Assembly: GCA_964527565.1 (NCBI GenBank)
Contig: CAZGOY010000008.1
Span: 1 to 64,000 of the forward strand
Origin: JAGXQV01 sp964527565
GTDB taxonomy: Bacteria; Pseudomonadota; Gammaproteobacteria; Burkholderiales; Sulfuricellaceae
Length of the DNA: 64,000 bases
Direction: 5' to 3'
The position numbers and the translations under genes were made by a program. The number at the start of each line of letters is the position of its first letter. The first letter of the stretch is position 1. Below the pieces are notes generated by a model. That model was not told the origin of the DNA, ran no database searches, and saw nothing but the letters and a program-made list of their open reading frames with translations. Below are positions 8,063-16,831 of the stretch, in pieces.

Positions 8063-8749
8063 ATGAAAATGCAAACGCTGTTTGCAGCATTCACCTTGGG
8101 TTTAGCGAGCCAGCTTGCCAGTGCCGAAGATTCCAACGCCTATGCTGGTGTTGCGGTGGGCAAGTCGCCAATCACCTTCAACACTAACGATTTTTTCAGT
8201 CCCAGACCTAGCAATGCCCGGAACGAAGGAGCAACGGTCGGACAGGACACTAGCTACAAACTCTTCGTCGGCTATCATTTCGACAAAACTTGGGCAATCG
8301 AAGGAGGTTACACGCATCACGGCAATTTCCAGTTTCGCAGCACAAATGTCGATACCCGCATTACCGTCTTTGACTATTCAGCCAGCTCTTGGTATCTGGC
8401 CGGGAAAGGTGTCTTACCGGTATCGGAGAGGGCGAGCCTTTTCGCGAAACTCGGTGCGTCAGCAAACAAAGCCAAGAACAATTATTGGCTGGATTCTTCC
8501 CACGTTCTAGCTCTGCCGCTAGCCCCGTTTACTGTGGTTTCTCAGCCAACTCTGGCCTCTAATATTAACCCTGGTAGCAAGTCAGAGGTGGTAATTGCAC
8601 CGTTGGTTGGCGGAGGTCTGGAATACACACTCAAGAAGAATGTGAAGTGCCGCCTGGAGTACGAGAACTATGGAAAATTTGGTGGGGAAACTAGTACAGG
8701 GCGCACATACTTCACCATGACATCCATTGGCGTCTCATACGATTTTTAG
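8063..8749 (+). CDS. Outer-membrane beta-barrel protein
   Basis: A 228-residue protein with a signal peptide (residues 1-21, cleavage after LASA). The rest alternates hydrophobic and polar residues in strands with turn-rich loops (VGYHFDKTWAIEGGYTHH, VGGGLEYTLKKNVKCRLEYE) and ends in a terminal Phe (GVSYDF), the usual signal for outer-membrane barrel insertion. It resembles the 8-stranded OmpA/OmpW-like 'outer membrane beta-barrel' group. A GGGAGAG ribosome site precedes the ATG. Lies 105 bases after the neprosin gene, same strand and similar low GC, so the two may be co-acquired. Role unknown. Confidence 0.75.
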   Translation: MKMQTLFAAFTLGLASQLASAEDSNAYAGVAVGKSPITFNTNDFFSPRPSNARNEGATVGQDTSYKLFVGYHFDKTWAIEGGYTHHGNFQFRSTNVDTRITVFDYSASSWYLAGKGVLPVSERASLFAKLGASANKAKNNYWLDSSHVLALPLAPFTVVSQPTLASNINPGSKSEVVIAPLVGGGLEYTLKKNVKCRLEYENYGKFGGETSTGRTYFTMTSIGVSYDF

Positions 8750-8801
8750 CCTGGTAGACGCTATAGCGGGTGCCATAGGATCAACTATGGAGAAGCGTCA
8801 T

Positions 8802-8883
8802 AGAAGGGTGGACACTTTTTTGCGCCCACGCGGAAATATTCTTTGCTCGCCGCGTGGATATAAAAAAACGTGCCCACCCTTCT
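8802..8883. repeat. MITE/REP-like palindromic element
   Basis: An 82-bp element with imperfect 22-base terminal inverted repeats (AGAAGGGTGGACACTTTTTT on the left; the reverse complement of AAAAAAACGTGCCCACCCTT on the right). A second inner pair, CCCACGCGG/CCGCGTGGA, is also present. The GGGTGGGCAC...GTGCCCAC style is a known dispersed repeat type in proteobacteria. It lies between the beta-barrel gene and the 3' end of relA, and its T-runs could also end transcription from both sides. Confidence 0.6.
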
Positions 8884-8894
8884 TTGCTATTGAT

Positions 8895-11096
8895 TCAAAT
8901 TTTGCGTTTGGCGCCGACCACGCCGTGCACTTCGCGCACTTTCGCCAGCACCCGGTCGAGTTGCGCATGATCGCCAATCTGCACGGAAAAACGCATGGCC
9001 GCGTGCTGGCCCCGGCTCAGGGTGCTGGCAGCGACGACGTTGATTTTCTCGCGGGTGATCGCTTCGGAAATATCGCGTAGCAGACCTTGGCGTTCCGCTG
9101 CTTCGACTTCGATGTCCACTTCGTAGATTCCCGCCTTGGCACCCCATTCCGCCGCCAGCAGACGTTCGCGCCCGGCCTCGTCGAGGCGTTGCAGATTGGC
9201 GCAGTCACGCCGGTGGATTGCTACCCCGCGCCCGCGCGTGACAAAGCCAACGATGCCGTCGGGCGGAATCGGTTTGCAGCATTTGGCCATGACGGTCAAC
9301 AGGTTGCCGACATCCGCCACCAGGATGCTGCTCGGCAGTTTTGCCGACACCTCGCGCCCCGGCTGCCATTCCGTTTCCTCGTTCCGGGTTTCTGCCGGTT
9401 CGCGCACGGCTGCCAGTACCTGGCGGGCGCTCAGGTCGCCGCGCCCGATGGCGGCAAGAAAGTCGTCGCTCTTGTCGAAAGCGAATTTCTGCGTGAATTT
9501 GTCCAGGTTGGGTAGCGTCACCCCCATGCGGTGCGCTTCCTTTTCCAGCGCTTCGCGCCCCTGGGTAAGGTTTTCCTGAAAGTGCCGGTACTTGAACCAG
9601 TGGCGGATCTTGGCCTTGACGCGCGCGCTCGTCACATAACCCTTGATATTCAGCCAATCGCGGCTCGGCCCGCCCTCGCGGGTGGTGAGAATTTCGACGC
9701 GCTGGCCGTTGGCGAGCGGCGTGGTCAGCGGCACGATGCTGCCATCGACCTTGGCGCCCCGGCAACGGTGGCCGAGGTCGGTGTGCAGGTGATAGGCGAA
9801 GTCGATGGGCGTGGCGCCGAAGGGCAGCGCGATGACGCGCCCTTGCGGCGTCAGAACGTAGATGGTGTCCTGAAACAGGCCGGTCTTGAATTGTTCGAGA
9901 ATTTCCCCGGCATCGCGCACATCGTCCTTCCATTCCAGAATTTGCCGCAACCAGGCAATTTTCTCCTCGAACTGCGCGTCGCCCTTGCCGCCCTCCTTGT
10001 AGCGCCAGTGCGCCGCCACGCCCAATTCGGCATGGTTGTGCATGTCGTGGGTGCGTATCTGCACTTCCAGTGCCTTGCCCTCCGGACCGATGACGGCGGT
10101 GTGCAGGGAGCGGTAGGCATTGCCCTTGGGGTGGGAAATGTAATCGTCGAATTCCTTGGGGATCGGCTGCCACAGATTGTGGACGATGCCCAGGGCGGCG
10201 TAGCATTCGCCGATGGTACCGACCAGCACGCGCAGCGCGCGCACGTCGTAGACGTCGCTGAAATCCACCTGTTTGCGCTTCATCTTCTTGTAGATGCTGT
10301 AGATGTGCTTGGGCCGCCCGCTGACTTCGGCAGCTACGCCCACCGCCGCCAGTTCGCTTCTGAGCATCGCCATCACCGAGGCGATATAGTTTTCCCGGTC
10401 AACACGCTTTTCGTCGAGCAACTTGGCGATTTTGTGATACATCTCCGGTTCGATATAACGGAAGGACAAGTCCTCCATTTCCCACTTGATCTGCCACACT
10501 CCCAAGCGGTTGGCGAGCGGCGCGTAGATATCCCGGATTTCCTGCGCTACGCGGCGGCGCGCCTCTTCGTCCGCCTTGGCGGCGCTGCGCAAGGCATGGG
10601 TACGCTCGGCCAGTTTGATGAGCACCACGCGAATATCTTCCACCATCGCCAGCAACATCTTGCGCAGGGTTTCGATGTGCAGTTGTTGCGCGGCCTTTTC
10701 TTCCTGCACGGCGCCGCCTTCGCTGATCCTGAGTATCTGGCGCATGCGCCACACGCCATCGACCAGCACGGCGACGTCCTTGCCGAAGGCTGTTTCCAGC
10801 GCGTCGCCGAATTTTTCCAGGCAGTCGGGAACGGCGTAGAGTACCGCCGCCGCCACGGCCCCCGCATCCAGCGGCAGTTGCGCGACGATGCCGGCGCTGC
10901 CGAGCGCGTGCTGCATCAAGCCGGTTTCGCCGAGATAGCGCTCGCCGACGTAGAGCGGGGCGACGAATTCGCAGGCGGAGCGAATCAACGCCAGGTCGGC
11001 GGACGAATAAGCAACGGGCAGCGATTCCAGCCAGGCAAGCCAGTTATCGGTATCGGCGTAAAGGGTGCGGGCAGGTGCCGTAGCGAGTGTGACCAT
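8895..11096 (-). CDS. relA: (p)ppGpp synthetase RelA
   Basis: A 733-residue RelA/SpoT homologue. The N-terminal HD hydrolase domain (about 30-190) lacks the HD/ED metal residues. The synthetase domain (about 230-360) has GRPKHIYSIYKKM and an acidic EFDD motif (315-318), both features of the monofunctional synthetase RelA rather than bifunctional SpoT. TGS (about 405-465), a Cys-containing region (KCCKPIPPDG, HRRDC) and a C-terminal ACT domain follow. RelA makes pppGpp on ribosomes stalled by uncharged tRNA. Codons for roughly the second half (8927-10232) are repeated in the broken copy at 4833-6318. The last ten residues (HGVVGAKRKI) lie outside the repeated block. Confidence 0.93.
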   Translation of the reverse strand: MVTLATAPARTLYADTDNWLAWLESLPVAYSSADLALIRSACEFVAPLYVGERYLGETGLMQHALGSAGIVAQLPLDAGAVAAAVLYAVPDCLEKFGDALETAFGKDVAVLVDGVWRMRQILRISEGGAVQEEKAAQQLHIETLRKMLLAMVEDIRVVLIKLAERTHALRSAAKADEEARRRVAQEIRDIYAPLANRLGVWQIKWEMEDLSFRYIEPEMYHKIAKLLDEKRVDRENYIASVMAMLRSELAAVGVAAEVSGRPKHIYSIYKKMKRKQVDFSDVYDVRALRVLVGTIGECYAALGIVHNLWQPIPKEFDDYISHPKGNAYRSLHTAVIGPEGKALEVQIRTHDMHNHAELGVAAHWRYKEGGKGDAQFEEKIAWLRQILEWKDDVRDAGEILEQFKTGLFQDTIYVLTPQGRVIALPFGATPIDFAYHLHTDLGHRCRGAKVDGSIVPLTTPLANGQRVEILTTREGGPSRDWLNIKGYVTSARVKAKIRHWFKYRHFQENLTQGREALEKEAHRMGVTLPNLDKFTQKFAFDKSDDFLAAIGRGDLSARQVLAAVREPAETRNEETEWQPGREVSAKLPSSILVADVGNLLTVMAKCCKPIPPDGIVGFVTRGRGVAIHRRDCANLQRLDEAGRERLLAAEWGAKAGIYEVDIEVEAAERQGLLRDISEAITREKINVVAASTLSRGQHAAMRFSVQIGDHAQLDRVLAKVREVHGVVGAKRKI
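8927..10232. repeat. 1.3-kb direct repeat, right copy (inside intact relA)
   Basis: Partner of 4862-6167, same orientation, 4065 bases apart. The two copies enclose the neprosin and beta-barrel genes. Confidence 0.9.
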
Positions 11097-11116
11097 TTTT
11101 GAGAATATTCCGGCGT

Positions 11117-13573
11117 TTACGCCTGTTGCGCGAGCGGGCAGCGTACCGCGAATTCGGCACCGCCTTCGACATTACACACCCGTATGTCGCCGCCCATGTG
11201 GGTTTCGATGATCATTTTCGACATGTACAAACCGATGCCGGTGCCCTTTTCCTTGGTGGTGAAATAGGGCTGGAACAGCTTGGACTGGATGCTCTCCTGA
11301 ATACCGCCGCCATTGTCGCGCACGCGCAGCACGACGGCGCCCCCTTCTTCCGCGATACGCACGGTGATCTGCCCGCGTGCCGAATTTTGTTGCGCGATGG
11401 CATCCTTGGCATTACCCAGCAAATTGAGCAGCACCTGGGAAAATTCGTTGGGGTAGCCGTAAACGGTCAACGCCTCGTCGCCCTCGCAGGAAAATTCAAT
11501 GCGGTGGTTACGCAGACTGGATTCCAGCAAAGTCATCACGTCATTGACCACGGATTTGACACTAAAATTCACTTTTTCGCGATTCGGCTTGAAAAAATTA
11601 CGGAAATCGTCAACGGTCGAGGACATTTTGCCGATCAGGCGTTTTCCTTCCTCGATGTTCTGCGCCAGCGTTTCCTTGTTTAGTTCGCCGAACTCATACT
11701 CGTCCTGGATATTCACCAGCAGCAGGTTGAGCGCGTTTATCGGCTGCCGCCATTGGTGGGCGATATTGCCGATCATCTCCCCCATCGCCGCCAGACGGGA
11801 TTGCTGCACCAGCATGCGGTCGCGTTCGAGGGCCTCAATGGCCAGCGAGAGGTCGATGGCTATTTCGTTGACCAGCGACAACTCCATTTCGTCGAAAAAG
11901 TGTGTTTCCGCCGCACACAAGGTGAATACCCCGATGGGATGTTCGCCCTGATACAGGCGGCAGCAGGCCAGGGAAGCGCAGCCCAGTTCCCGCCACATCT
12001 CGGGCTGGTTCTCGGCGCAGTCGTTTATCAAAAGTGTGGTTGGGCTATTGAAGCAAAGTTCGCACAGGGCTCCGCCGACCAGGCGGCGGAATTCCTCGGG
12101 CAGCCCGTGGTCGGCGATGAGTTTCAGGCGCCCGTCCTGTGGATCAACGAGGGCAACCCACACCATCTTCAGCTTGCCTATCTCCACGCCGATGCGGCAT
12201 GCTGCCTGGAACAGTTCCTCGCGTTCCTTGACGCGGGCGATGACTTTGTTGGTTTCGCTAAGGGTGGCGTAGAGCCGGTTGGCGCGCTCCAGTTGATGGG
12301 TGCGGCGCTCGACTTCGCCGGACAATTCGCGGTGCCAGCCCTGTATGCGCTCAGCCATGCCGTCGAAGGTACGGGATAGCAGGCCGATTTCATCCGGCGC
12401 CACGATTGCCGTGCGCGCCGTCAGGTCGCCCTGCTCAATGCGGCGGGCGACATCGGCCAGCTTTTCCACCGGACGGCTCAGGCGCGCAGCGATGAAAAAC
12501 ACCAGTGCAAAGGCAACTGCCAGCCCGAGAATCCCCACCAATCCGGTGCGTATCAGGCTTTCGCGTAAGGGCGCGAAGACTTCGGCCTGGTCGCGTTTCA
12601 CCACCAGCCCCCAGGCAAATTCGGACGACACCCGCAGATGGCGGTAAGCCGCCACCACGGGAATCCCCCGGTAGTCGCTCATGGCCGCCACCCCCTCCCC
12701 ACCCCTGGCGGCCTGCCGGGTCGCTTCCGTATCGATGCGAAACGCGAACAGTTGCGGCACAACACCATCCGCCATGCGGTGGCGCAAGGGGGCCAGCAGC
12801 TTCATGTCCTGGTTGACCAGCACCACTTCACCGGTCATGCCCAGCGCCTGGATTCCCTGATTCAGCAGCGGGATAGTCGCCCGTTCGGCATCTATTCGGA
12901 AAACCGCCAGCACGAAGTGTTTTTGGCTGTCGGCCAGATTTCTCGCCGCCACCGGCACCTGGTGCACGAAAATGTATTGCAGCGTGTTGTTCTTGGCGTT
13001 CACCGCGACATCGATCACCTCCGTGTTTCCCGCCGTGGTCGCCTTCCTGAAGATTTCATTGGCCGGCAGGCGGCTGCCCCAGGCAAAATCTTCCGTTGAA
13101 ACCATGACCAGCCCGCTATCGGCATCAACGATGTCGATGCTTTCAAAATCATCGTGCGCATTTTTTAGCGACAGAATACGGTTGCGGATTTCCCGGTAGC
13201 CGGGCAGGGCCTTCCACTTTTCGTGCAGTTCAGCCCGTGGCTGTCCGCCATCCAGATGTTCACGCCATTGCGGCATCATCTCGCCCAGGTGCGAACCGAT
13301 AAGCGTGCTATCGGAAACCACGCGCGCATTGCCGCGACGTTCCTTGATCCACTGGAGCAGGGTTTCCTTCTTGATTTCCGCCAGGGTGTTCAGTTGCAGG
13401 AAGGCCTCCTGCTGTTTTTCCTGATAAAACCCGGTGAACGGGGTGAAGGGAATGCCAAAACTTTCGGACAGCAGGATCATCAGAAGCGTAGCGAGGAATA
13501 CCCCCCCGAAGGAGAGGAGCATTCTGGCGCGTATGCCCGCAAAGAGCGGGATGATTTTGTTGCTCTTGCTCAT
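11117..13573 (-). CDS. Membrane sensor histidine kinase (Cache-HAMP-GAF-HisKA-HATPase)
   Basis: An 818-residue kinase. A transmembrane helix (about 18-38) and a second one (about 345-370) bracket a large periplasmic sensor domain of dCache type. A HAMP linker, a Cys-rich GAF domain (about 455-600, CELCFNSPTTLLINDC), and the phosphoacceptor region with AHQWRQPINALNLLL (His in AHQWRQP) follow. The ATPase domain has DNGGGIQ and GTGIGLYMSKMII. It starts 9 bases after the stop of a solute-binding protein gene (13583-14662), so the binding protein may supply the ligand to the sensor. No response regulator is adjacent. The kinase core closely resembles that of the CBS-PAS kinase at 30178-32202. Confidence 0.88.
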   Translation of the reverse strand: MSKSNKIIPLFAGIRARMLLSFGGVFLATLLMILLSESFGIPFTPFTGFYQEKQQEAFLQLNTLAEIKKETLLQWIKERRGNARVVSDSTLIGSHLGEMMPQWREHLDGGQPRAELHEKWKALPGYREIRNRILSLKNAHDDFESIDIVDADSGLVMVSTEDFAWGSRLPANEIFRKATTAGNTEVIDVAVNAKNNTLQYIFVHQVPVAARNLADSQKHFVLAVFRIDAERATIPLLNQGIQALGMTGEVVLVNQDMKLLAPLRHRMADGVVPQLFAFRIDTEATRQAARGGEGVAAMSDYRGIPVVAAYRHLRVSSEFAWGLVVKRDQAEVFAPLRESLIRTGLVGILGLAVAFALVFFIAARLSRPVEKLADVARRIEQGDLTARTAIVAPDEIGLLSRTFDGMAERIQGWHRELSGEVERRTHQLERANRLYATLSETNKVIARVKEREELFQAACRIGVEIGKLKMVWVALVDPQDGRLKLIADHGLPEEFRRLVGGALCELCFNSPTTLLINDCAENQPEMWRELGCASLACCRLYQGEHPIGVFTLCAAETHFFDEMELSLVNEIAIDLSLAIEALERDRMLVQQSRLAAMGEMIGNIAHQWRQPINALNLLLVNIQDEYEFGELNKETLAQNIEEGKRLIGKMSSTVDDFRNFFKPNREKVNFSVKSVVNDVMTLLESSLRNHRIEFSCEGDEALTVYGYPNEFSQVLLNLLGNAKDAIAQQNSARGQITVRIAEEGGAVVLRVRDNGGGIQESIQSKLFQPYFTTKEKGTGIGLYMSKMIIETHMGGDIRVCNVEGGAEFAVRCPLAQQA

Positions 13574-13582
13574 CGGGAACGC

Positions 13583-14662
13583 CTAACTGGAATAATCGAA
13601 TTCCCTGAGCCGGTATTTTCCGGAATAGGTGAAAATCTCTTCCAGCAGTTCCCTGGCGAAGCTGCCGCGAATCATGTTCCATCCCGGATTACCCGGCAAT
13701 TTTGCCTGGCTGTTCAGGAACAGGAACTCCTTGTACAAGGTGCCGCGCTCGGTAAGTTCGACCTCCGGGACAACCGGCGCTGACGGCACGTCGAGAATCT
13801 CGCGCCGGGTAATCTGCGCCGCCTGCTCCGCAGTCAGCGCAACGGGCTTGCCGGAAAACGCCGTTCCGGCCTGGAGCGCCCAGTTGGAGGCGGTTTCCAG
13901 GTTGCGCCGGTTGCTGCGCATCCAGTTGATGGCACGCACGTAGGCGGCGACGAAATGCCGCGTTTCTGCAGGATAGTGTTCGACGAAATGACGCGACATG
14001 ACCAGGAAACTCATGTTCAGGCCGCGGTAGACCACGCTGTATTCCGGATGCTTGGTCAACGCGATGGTCGGTGCCGGCTCCCAGGCGGAAAAGGCGTCGA
14101 CTTGGCCTTTCTCCAGCGCGGCAGGCATGTCGCTGATTTCCATCGGCACCAGGGTCACGTCCTTGTCGCGCAGCCCTGCTGTGGCCAGCGCTTCCAGCAG
14201 GGTGTAGTGCGCGGTGGAGCCTTGTCCGTAGGCAATGCGCTTGCCCTTGAGATCCCTGGCTTGCAGAAAGGTCCCCGCCACGACCGAGGAAAAGCTCTGT
14301 TTAAGCAAGGCGACAATCAGCACCTCTCCAGCGGCGGCGGCACGCAATGTCGGCATGTCGCCGAACACGGCGGCTTCGAGCTGCCGATCACCCAGATAGG
14401 GAAGCATATCGTTCCCCTTGAAATAGGCATGCTGCTTCACGGCCTTGCCGGTAGTGGAAAGCGCCTGCTGAAGAATGCGGTCGCGCCTCATGGTCTCGGT
14501 AACCATGACATCGGGAAAGGACACCGGCTGCACGCCGAAATCCAGCACTGCCCCCTCGCGGTCGTAGGCGTAAGCCGCGTAATCCGCAGCGGGCGCAGAC
14601 GATGCCGCCGCCAGCAGGCAGACCGCTACCATGAGCAACCCTTCGCGATGAAACCGCATCAA
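13583..14662 (-). CDS. Periplasmic solute-binding protein, NMT1/SsuA-like
   Basis: A 359-residue protein with a signal peptide (residues 1-26, cleavage near SSAPA-AD). The body matches ABC-type binding proteins for nitrate, sulfonate, taurine or thiamine precursors: 'DLKGKRIAYGQGSTAHYTLLEAL', 'VDAFSAWEPAP' and 'MPAALEKGQVDAF' are typical. No permease or ATPase gene lies nearby. Instead it is followed after 9 bases by a membrane histidine kinase. The likely role is ligand capture for signalling rather than transport (inference); an unlinked transporter is the alternative. Confidence 0.85.
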   Translation of the reverse strand: MMRFHREGLLMVAVCLLAAASSAPAADYAAYAYDREGAVLDFGVQPVSFPDVMVTETMRRDRILQQALSTTGKAVKQHAYFKGNDMLPYLGDRQLEAAVFGDMPTLRAAAAGEVLIVALLKQSFSSVVAGTFLQARDLKGKRIAYGQGSTAHYTLLEALATAGLRDKDVTLVPMEISDMPAALEKGQVDAFSAWEPAPTIALTKHPEYSVVYRGLNMSFLVMSRHFVEHYPAETRHFVAAYVRAINWMRSNRRNLETASNWALQAGTAFSGKPVALTAEQAAQITRREILDVPSAPVVPEVELTERGTLYKEFLFLNSQAKLPGNPGWNMIRGSFARELLEEIFTYSGKYRLREFDYSS

Positions 14663-14767
14663 TTTCCTCCCGCCATTGTCATTTCGAGAGTCTATCAGCC
14701 TGATGATCCATTGCCATCATTGCGGGCCGCAAAAAAATCTTGCAAATAAGCCTGGATGGCAGAATAA

Positions 14768-14782
14768 TGAGAACCGTTCTCA
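14768..14782 (+). promoter_or_regulatory. Fur-box-like operator of feoAB
   Basis: TGAGAACCGTTCTCA is a perfect 7-1-7 inverted repeat within AATAATGAGAACCGTTCTCA, 18 bases before the feoA ATG. Its form and place fit a ferric-uptake-regulator site shutting off ferrous iron uptake when iron is plentiful. Confidence 0.65.
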
Positions 14783-14800
14783 AAACAAACCTGAATTATC

Positions 14801-15037
14801 ATGCACAGCGTAATCGAACTAACCCATCTCAAGCCGGGTGAAAGCGCCACTATCACTGCGCTGCACACTGACCGCAGCCTGTATTATCGCCTGGCGGCAC
14901 TGGGTTTCCGCATTGGCAAACGCGTCGAAGTCATCCGCCACGCCCGCTTCTCCGGCCCCATGCAGGTGCGCATCGGCACCACGGACATCATGTTGCGCCG
15001 CCGCGAGGCACACAATATCAGCGTTCTACCCAGTTAG
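14801..15037 (+). CDS. feoA: Ferrous iron transport protein A
   Basis: A 78-residue SH3-like FeoA protein (LTHLKPGESATITALH, LAALGFRIGKRVEVIR, MQVRIGTTDIMLRRREAHNI). FeoA is a small cytoplasmic partner that assists FeoB. Sits 6 bases upstream of feoB and just downstream of a Fur-like operator, so both genes are expected to be iron-repressed. Confidence 0.95.
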   Translation: MHSVIELTHLKPGESATITALHTDRSLYYRLAALGFRIGKRVEVIRHARFSGPMQVRIGTTDIMLRRREAHNISVLPS

Positions 15038-15043
15038 CTTTCC

Positions 15044-16831
15044 ATGAAGCACATTGCCCTGCTGGGTATGCCGAACACCGGCAAATCCACTTTTTTCAAT
15101 CGTATTACCGGTGCATCGGCGCGCGTGGGCAACTGGCCCGGCATTACGGTGGACCTGATGAGCGCGCGCCTGCCCGTGGGCGGCGGCATGGCGGAACTGG
15201 TCGATCTGCCCGGCATTTACGATTTGCACGGTTTTTCAGATGATGAACAGGTGGTTCGTCATTTTCTGGAAAATACGGCCATCGATCTGGTCGTCATCAT
15301 TCTCAACACCACCCAGATCGAACGCCAGTTGAGCCTGGCGCTGCAACTGAAGGCGCTCAACCTGCCATGCGTGTTGTTGCTCAACATGGTGGATGAAGCC
15401 AAAAAATTCGGCATCACTGTGGATACCGGAAAAATGTCGGCGCAACTCGGCTTCCCTGTCGGCCTGTTCAGCGCGAAATACGGCAACGGTTTCGAAGAAG
15501 CCCGGCAACTGATTAGCAGCGCCCTGGCACACAGTCGGCCGGTGCAGGTCGAACACCTGCGCGAACTGCTGGCTCCCGACGATCAAATCGAACGCGGCAT
15601 GGAAACCATCCTCAGCCACGCCGTGCAGATACCCGCGCAATTGCCGAACAACCTGACACAGCGCCTGGACCGGCTGGTGCTGCATCCCTGGCTGGGATTG
15701 CCGCTGTTCTTTCTCGTCATGTTCACGCTGTTTCAGGCCATTTTTCTGCTCGGCGGCCCCTTGCAGGACGGTGTCGAGTGGTTGCTGGAAGCTTTCCGCC
15801 ATGCCGCGCTCGACCCGCTGCTGGCGCCGTTGCCGCCCTGGCTTAACGGCTTGCTGCTGGACGGCATCTGGAACGGCGTCGGCACCGTCGCCACCTTCGT
15901 GCCGATCATCGTCCTGTTTTTCCTTTTTATGGCGGTGGTGGAAGATACCGGCTATCTGTCGCGTGCGGCTTTTCTGATGGACGCCCTGATGGCGCGCCTG
16001 GGGTTGGATGGACGCAGTTTCGTGATGATGCTGCTCGGCTTCGGCTGCAACGTGCCCGCCCTGATGGGCACCCGGGTGATGCGCTCGCACGCTTTGCGCC
16101 TGCTTTCCATGCTGGTGATCCCTTTTTCGCTGTGCTCGGCGCGCCTACAGGTATTTATTTTCGTCATCGCCGCCATTTTCAGCCCCCAGGCAGCGCCGCT
16201 CGCGCTATTCAGCCTGTACCTGTTCAGCTTTGCCACCGCCCTGTTGACCGCGCTATTGTTCAAGGGACGTTTCGCCAACAGTGAACCGTTCATCCTGGAA
16301 CTGCCGCCCTATCGCCTGCCCACCTTGCGCCAGATGGCGCTGCGCGGCTGGCACGAGGTACGCCATTTCCTCGACCGCGCCAGCAAGTTCATCATCGCCG
16401 GCGTCATATTGGTTTGGATTTTGACTAATTTCCCGCAAGGCGCCACGCCGGGCGGCACGGAAACCTGGGCCGGCATGATCGGGCACTTCATGGCGCCGCT
16501 GCTCGACCCCATCGGCATCAGCCAGGAACTGGCCATTGCCTTGATTTTTGGTTTCGTTGCCAAGGAAATCGTGGTCGGTTCGCTGGCGGTGATCTACGGC
16601 CTGGAAAGCGATGCGCTGATGGGGGCCATGGCACAGCAGTTGGACTGGGTGCAGGCCTACAGTTTCATGCTGTTCACGCTGATCTATACCCCTTGCCTTT
16701 CCGCCATCGCCACGATACGCAGCGAATCGAAAAGCCTGGCTTTCACCGTTTTTGCCGTGCTCTGGCCGCTTGTATTGGCATGGCTGTTCAGCTTCGTGTT
16801 TTATCAGGGGGCGCGCTGGCTGGGCTATTGA
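15044..16831 (+). CDS. feoB: Ferrous iron transporter FeoB
   Basis: A 595-residue FeoB. The N-terminal G domain has G1 GMPNTGKS (residues 8-15), G3 DLPGIYDL and G4 NMVD. The membrane part contains the two Gate regions, with GCNVPALMGTRVM and AKEIVVGSLAVIYG. It is shorter than the 770-residue E. coli protein, as in many betaproteobacteria. It moves Fe2+ across the inner membrane. The last 7 bases overlap the convergent RNA methyltransferase gene. Confidence 0.95.
   Translation: MKHIALLGMPNTGKSTFFNRITGASARVGNWPGITVDLMSARLPVGGGMAELVDLPGIYDLHGFSDDEQVVRHFLENTAIDLVVIILNTTQIERQLSLALQLKALNLPCVLLLNMVDEAKKFGITVDTGKMSAQLGFPVGLFSAKYGNGFEEARQLISSALAHSRPVQVEHLRELLAPDDQIERGMETILSHAVQIPAQLPNNLTQRLDRLVLHPWLGLPLFFLVMFTLFQAIFLLGGPLQDGVEWLLEAFRHAALDPLLAPLPPWLNGLLLDGIWNGVGTVATFVPIIVLFFLFMAVVEDTGYLSRAAFLMDALMARLGLDGRSFVMMLLGFGCNVPALMGTRVMRSHALRLLSMLVIPFSLCSARLQVFIFVIAAIFSPQAAPLALFSLYLFSFATALLTALLFKGRFANSEPFILELPPYRLPTLRQMALRGWHEVRHFLDRASKFIIAGVILVWILTNFPQGATPGGTETWAGMIGHFMAPLLDPIGISQELAIALIFGFVAKEIVVGSLAVIYGLESDALMGAMAQQLDWVQAYSFMLFTLIYTPCLSAIATIRSESKSLAFTVFAVLWPLVLAWLFSFVFYQGARWLGY

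Noticed and set aside
9531..11102. 523-codon frame antisense to relA
   Set aside because: Shadow of relA; the same peptide appears in the left repeat because the DNA is the same.
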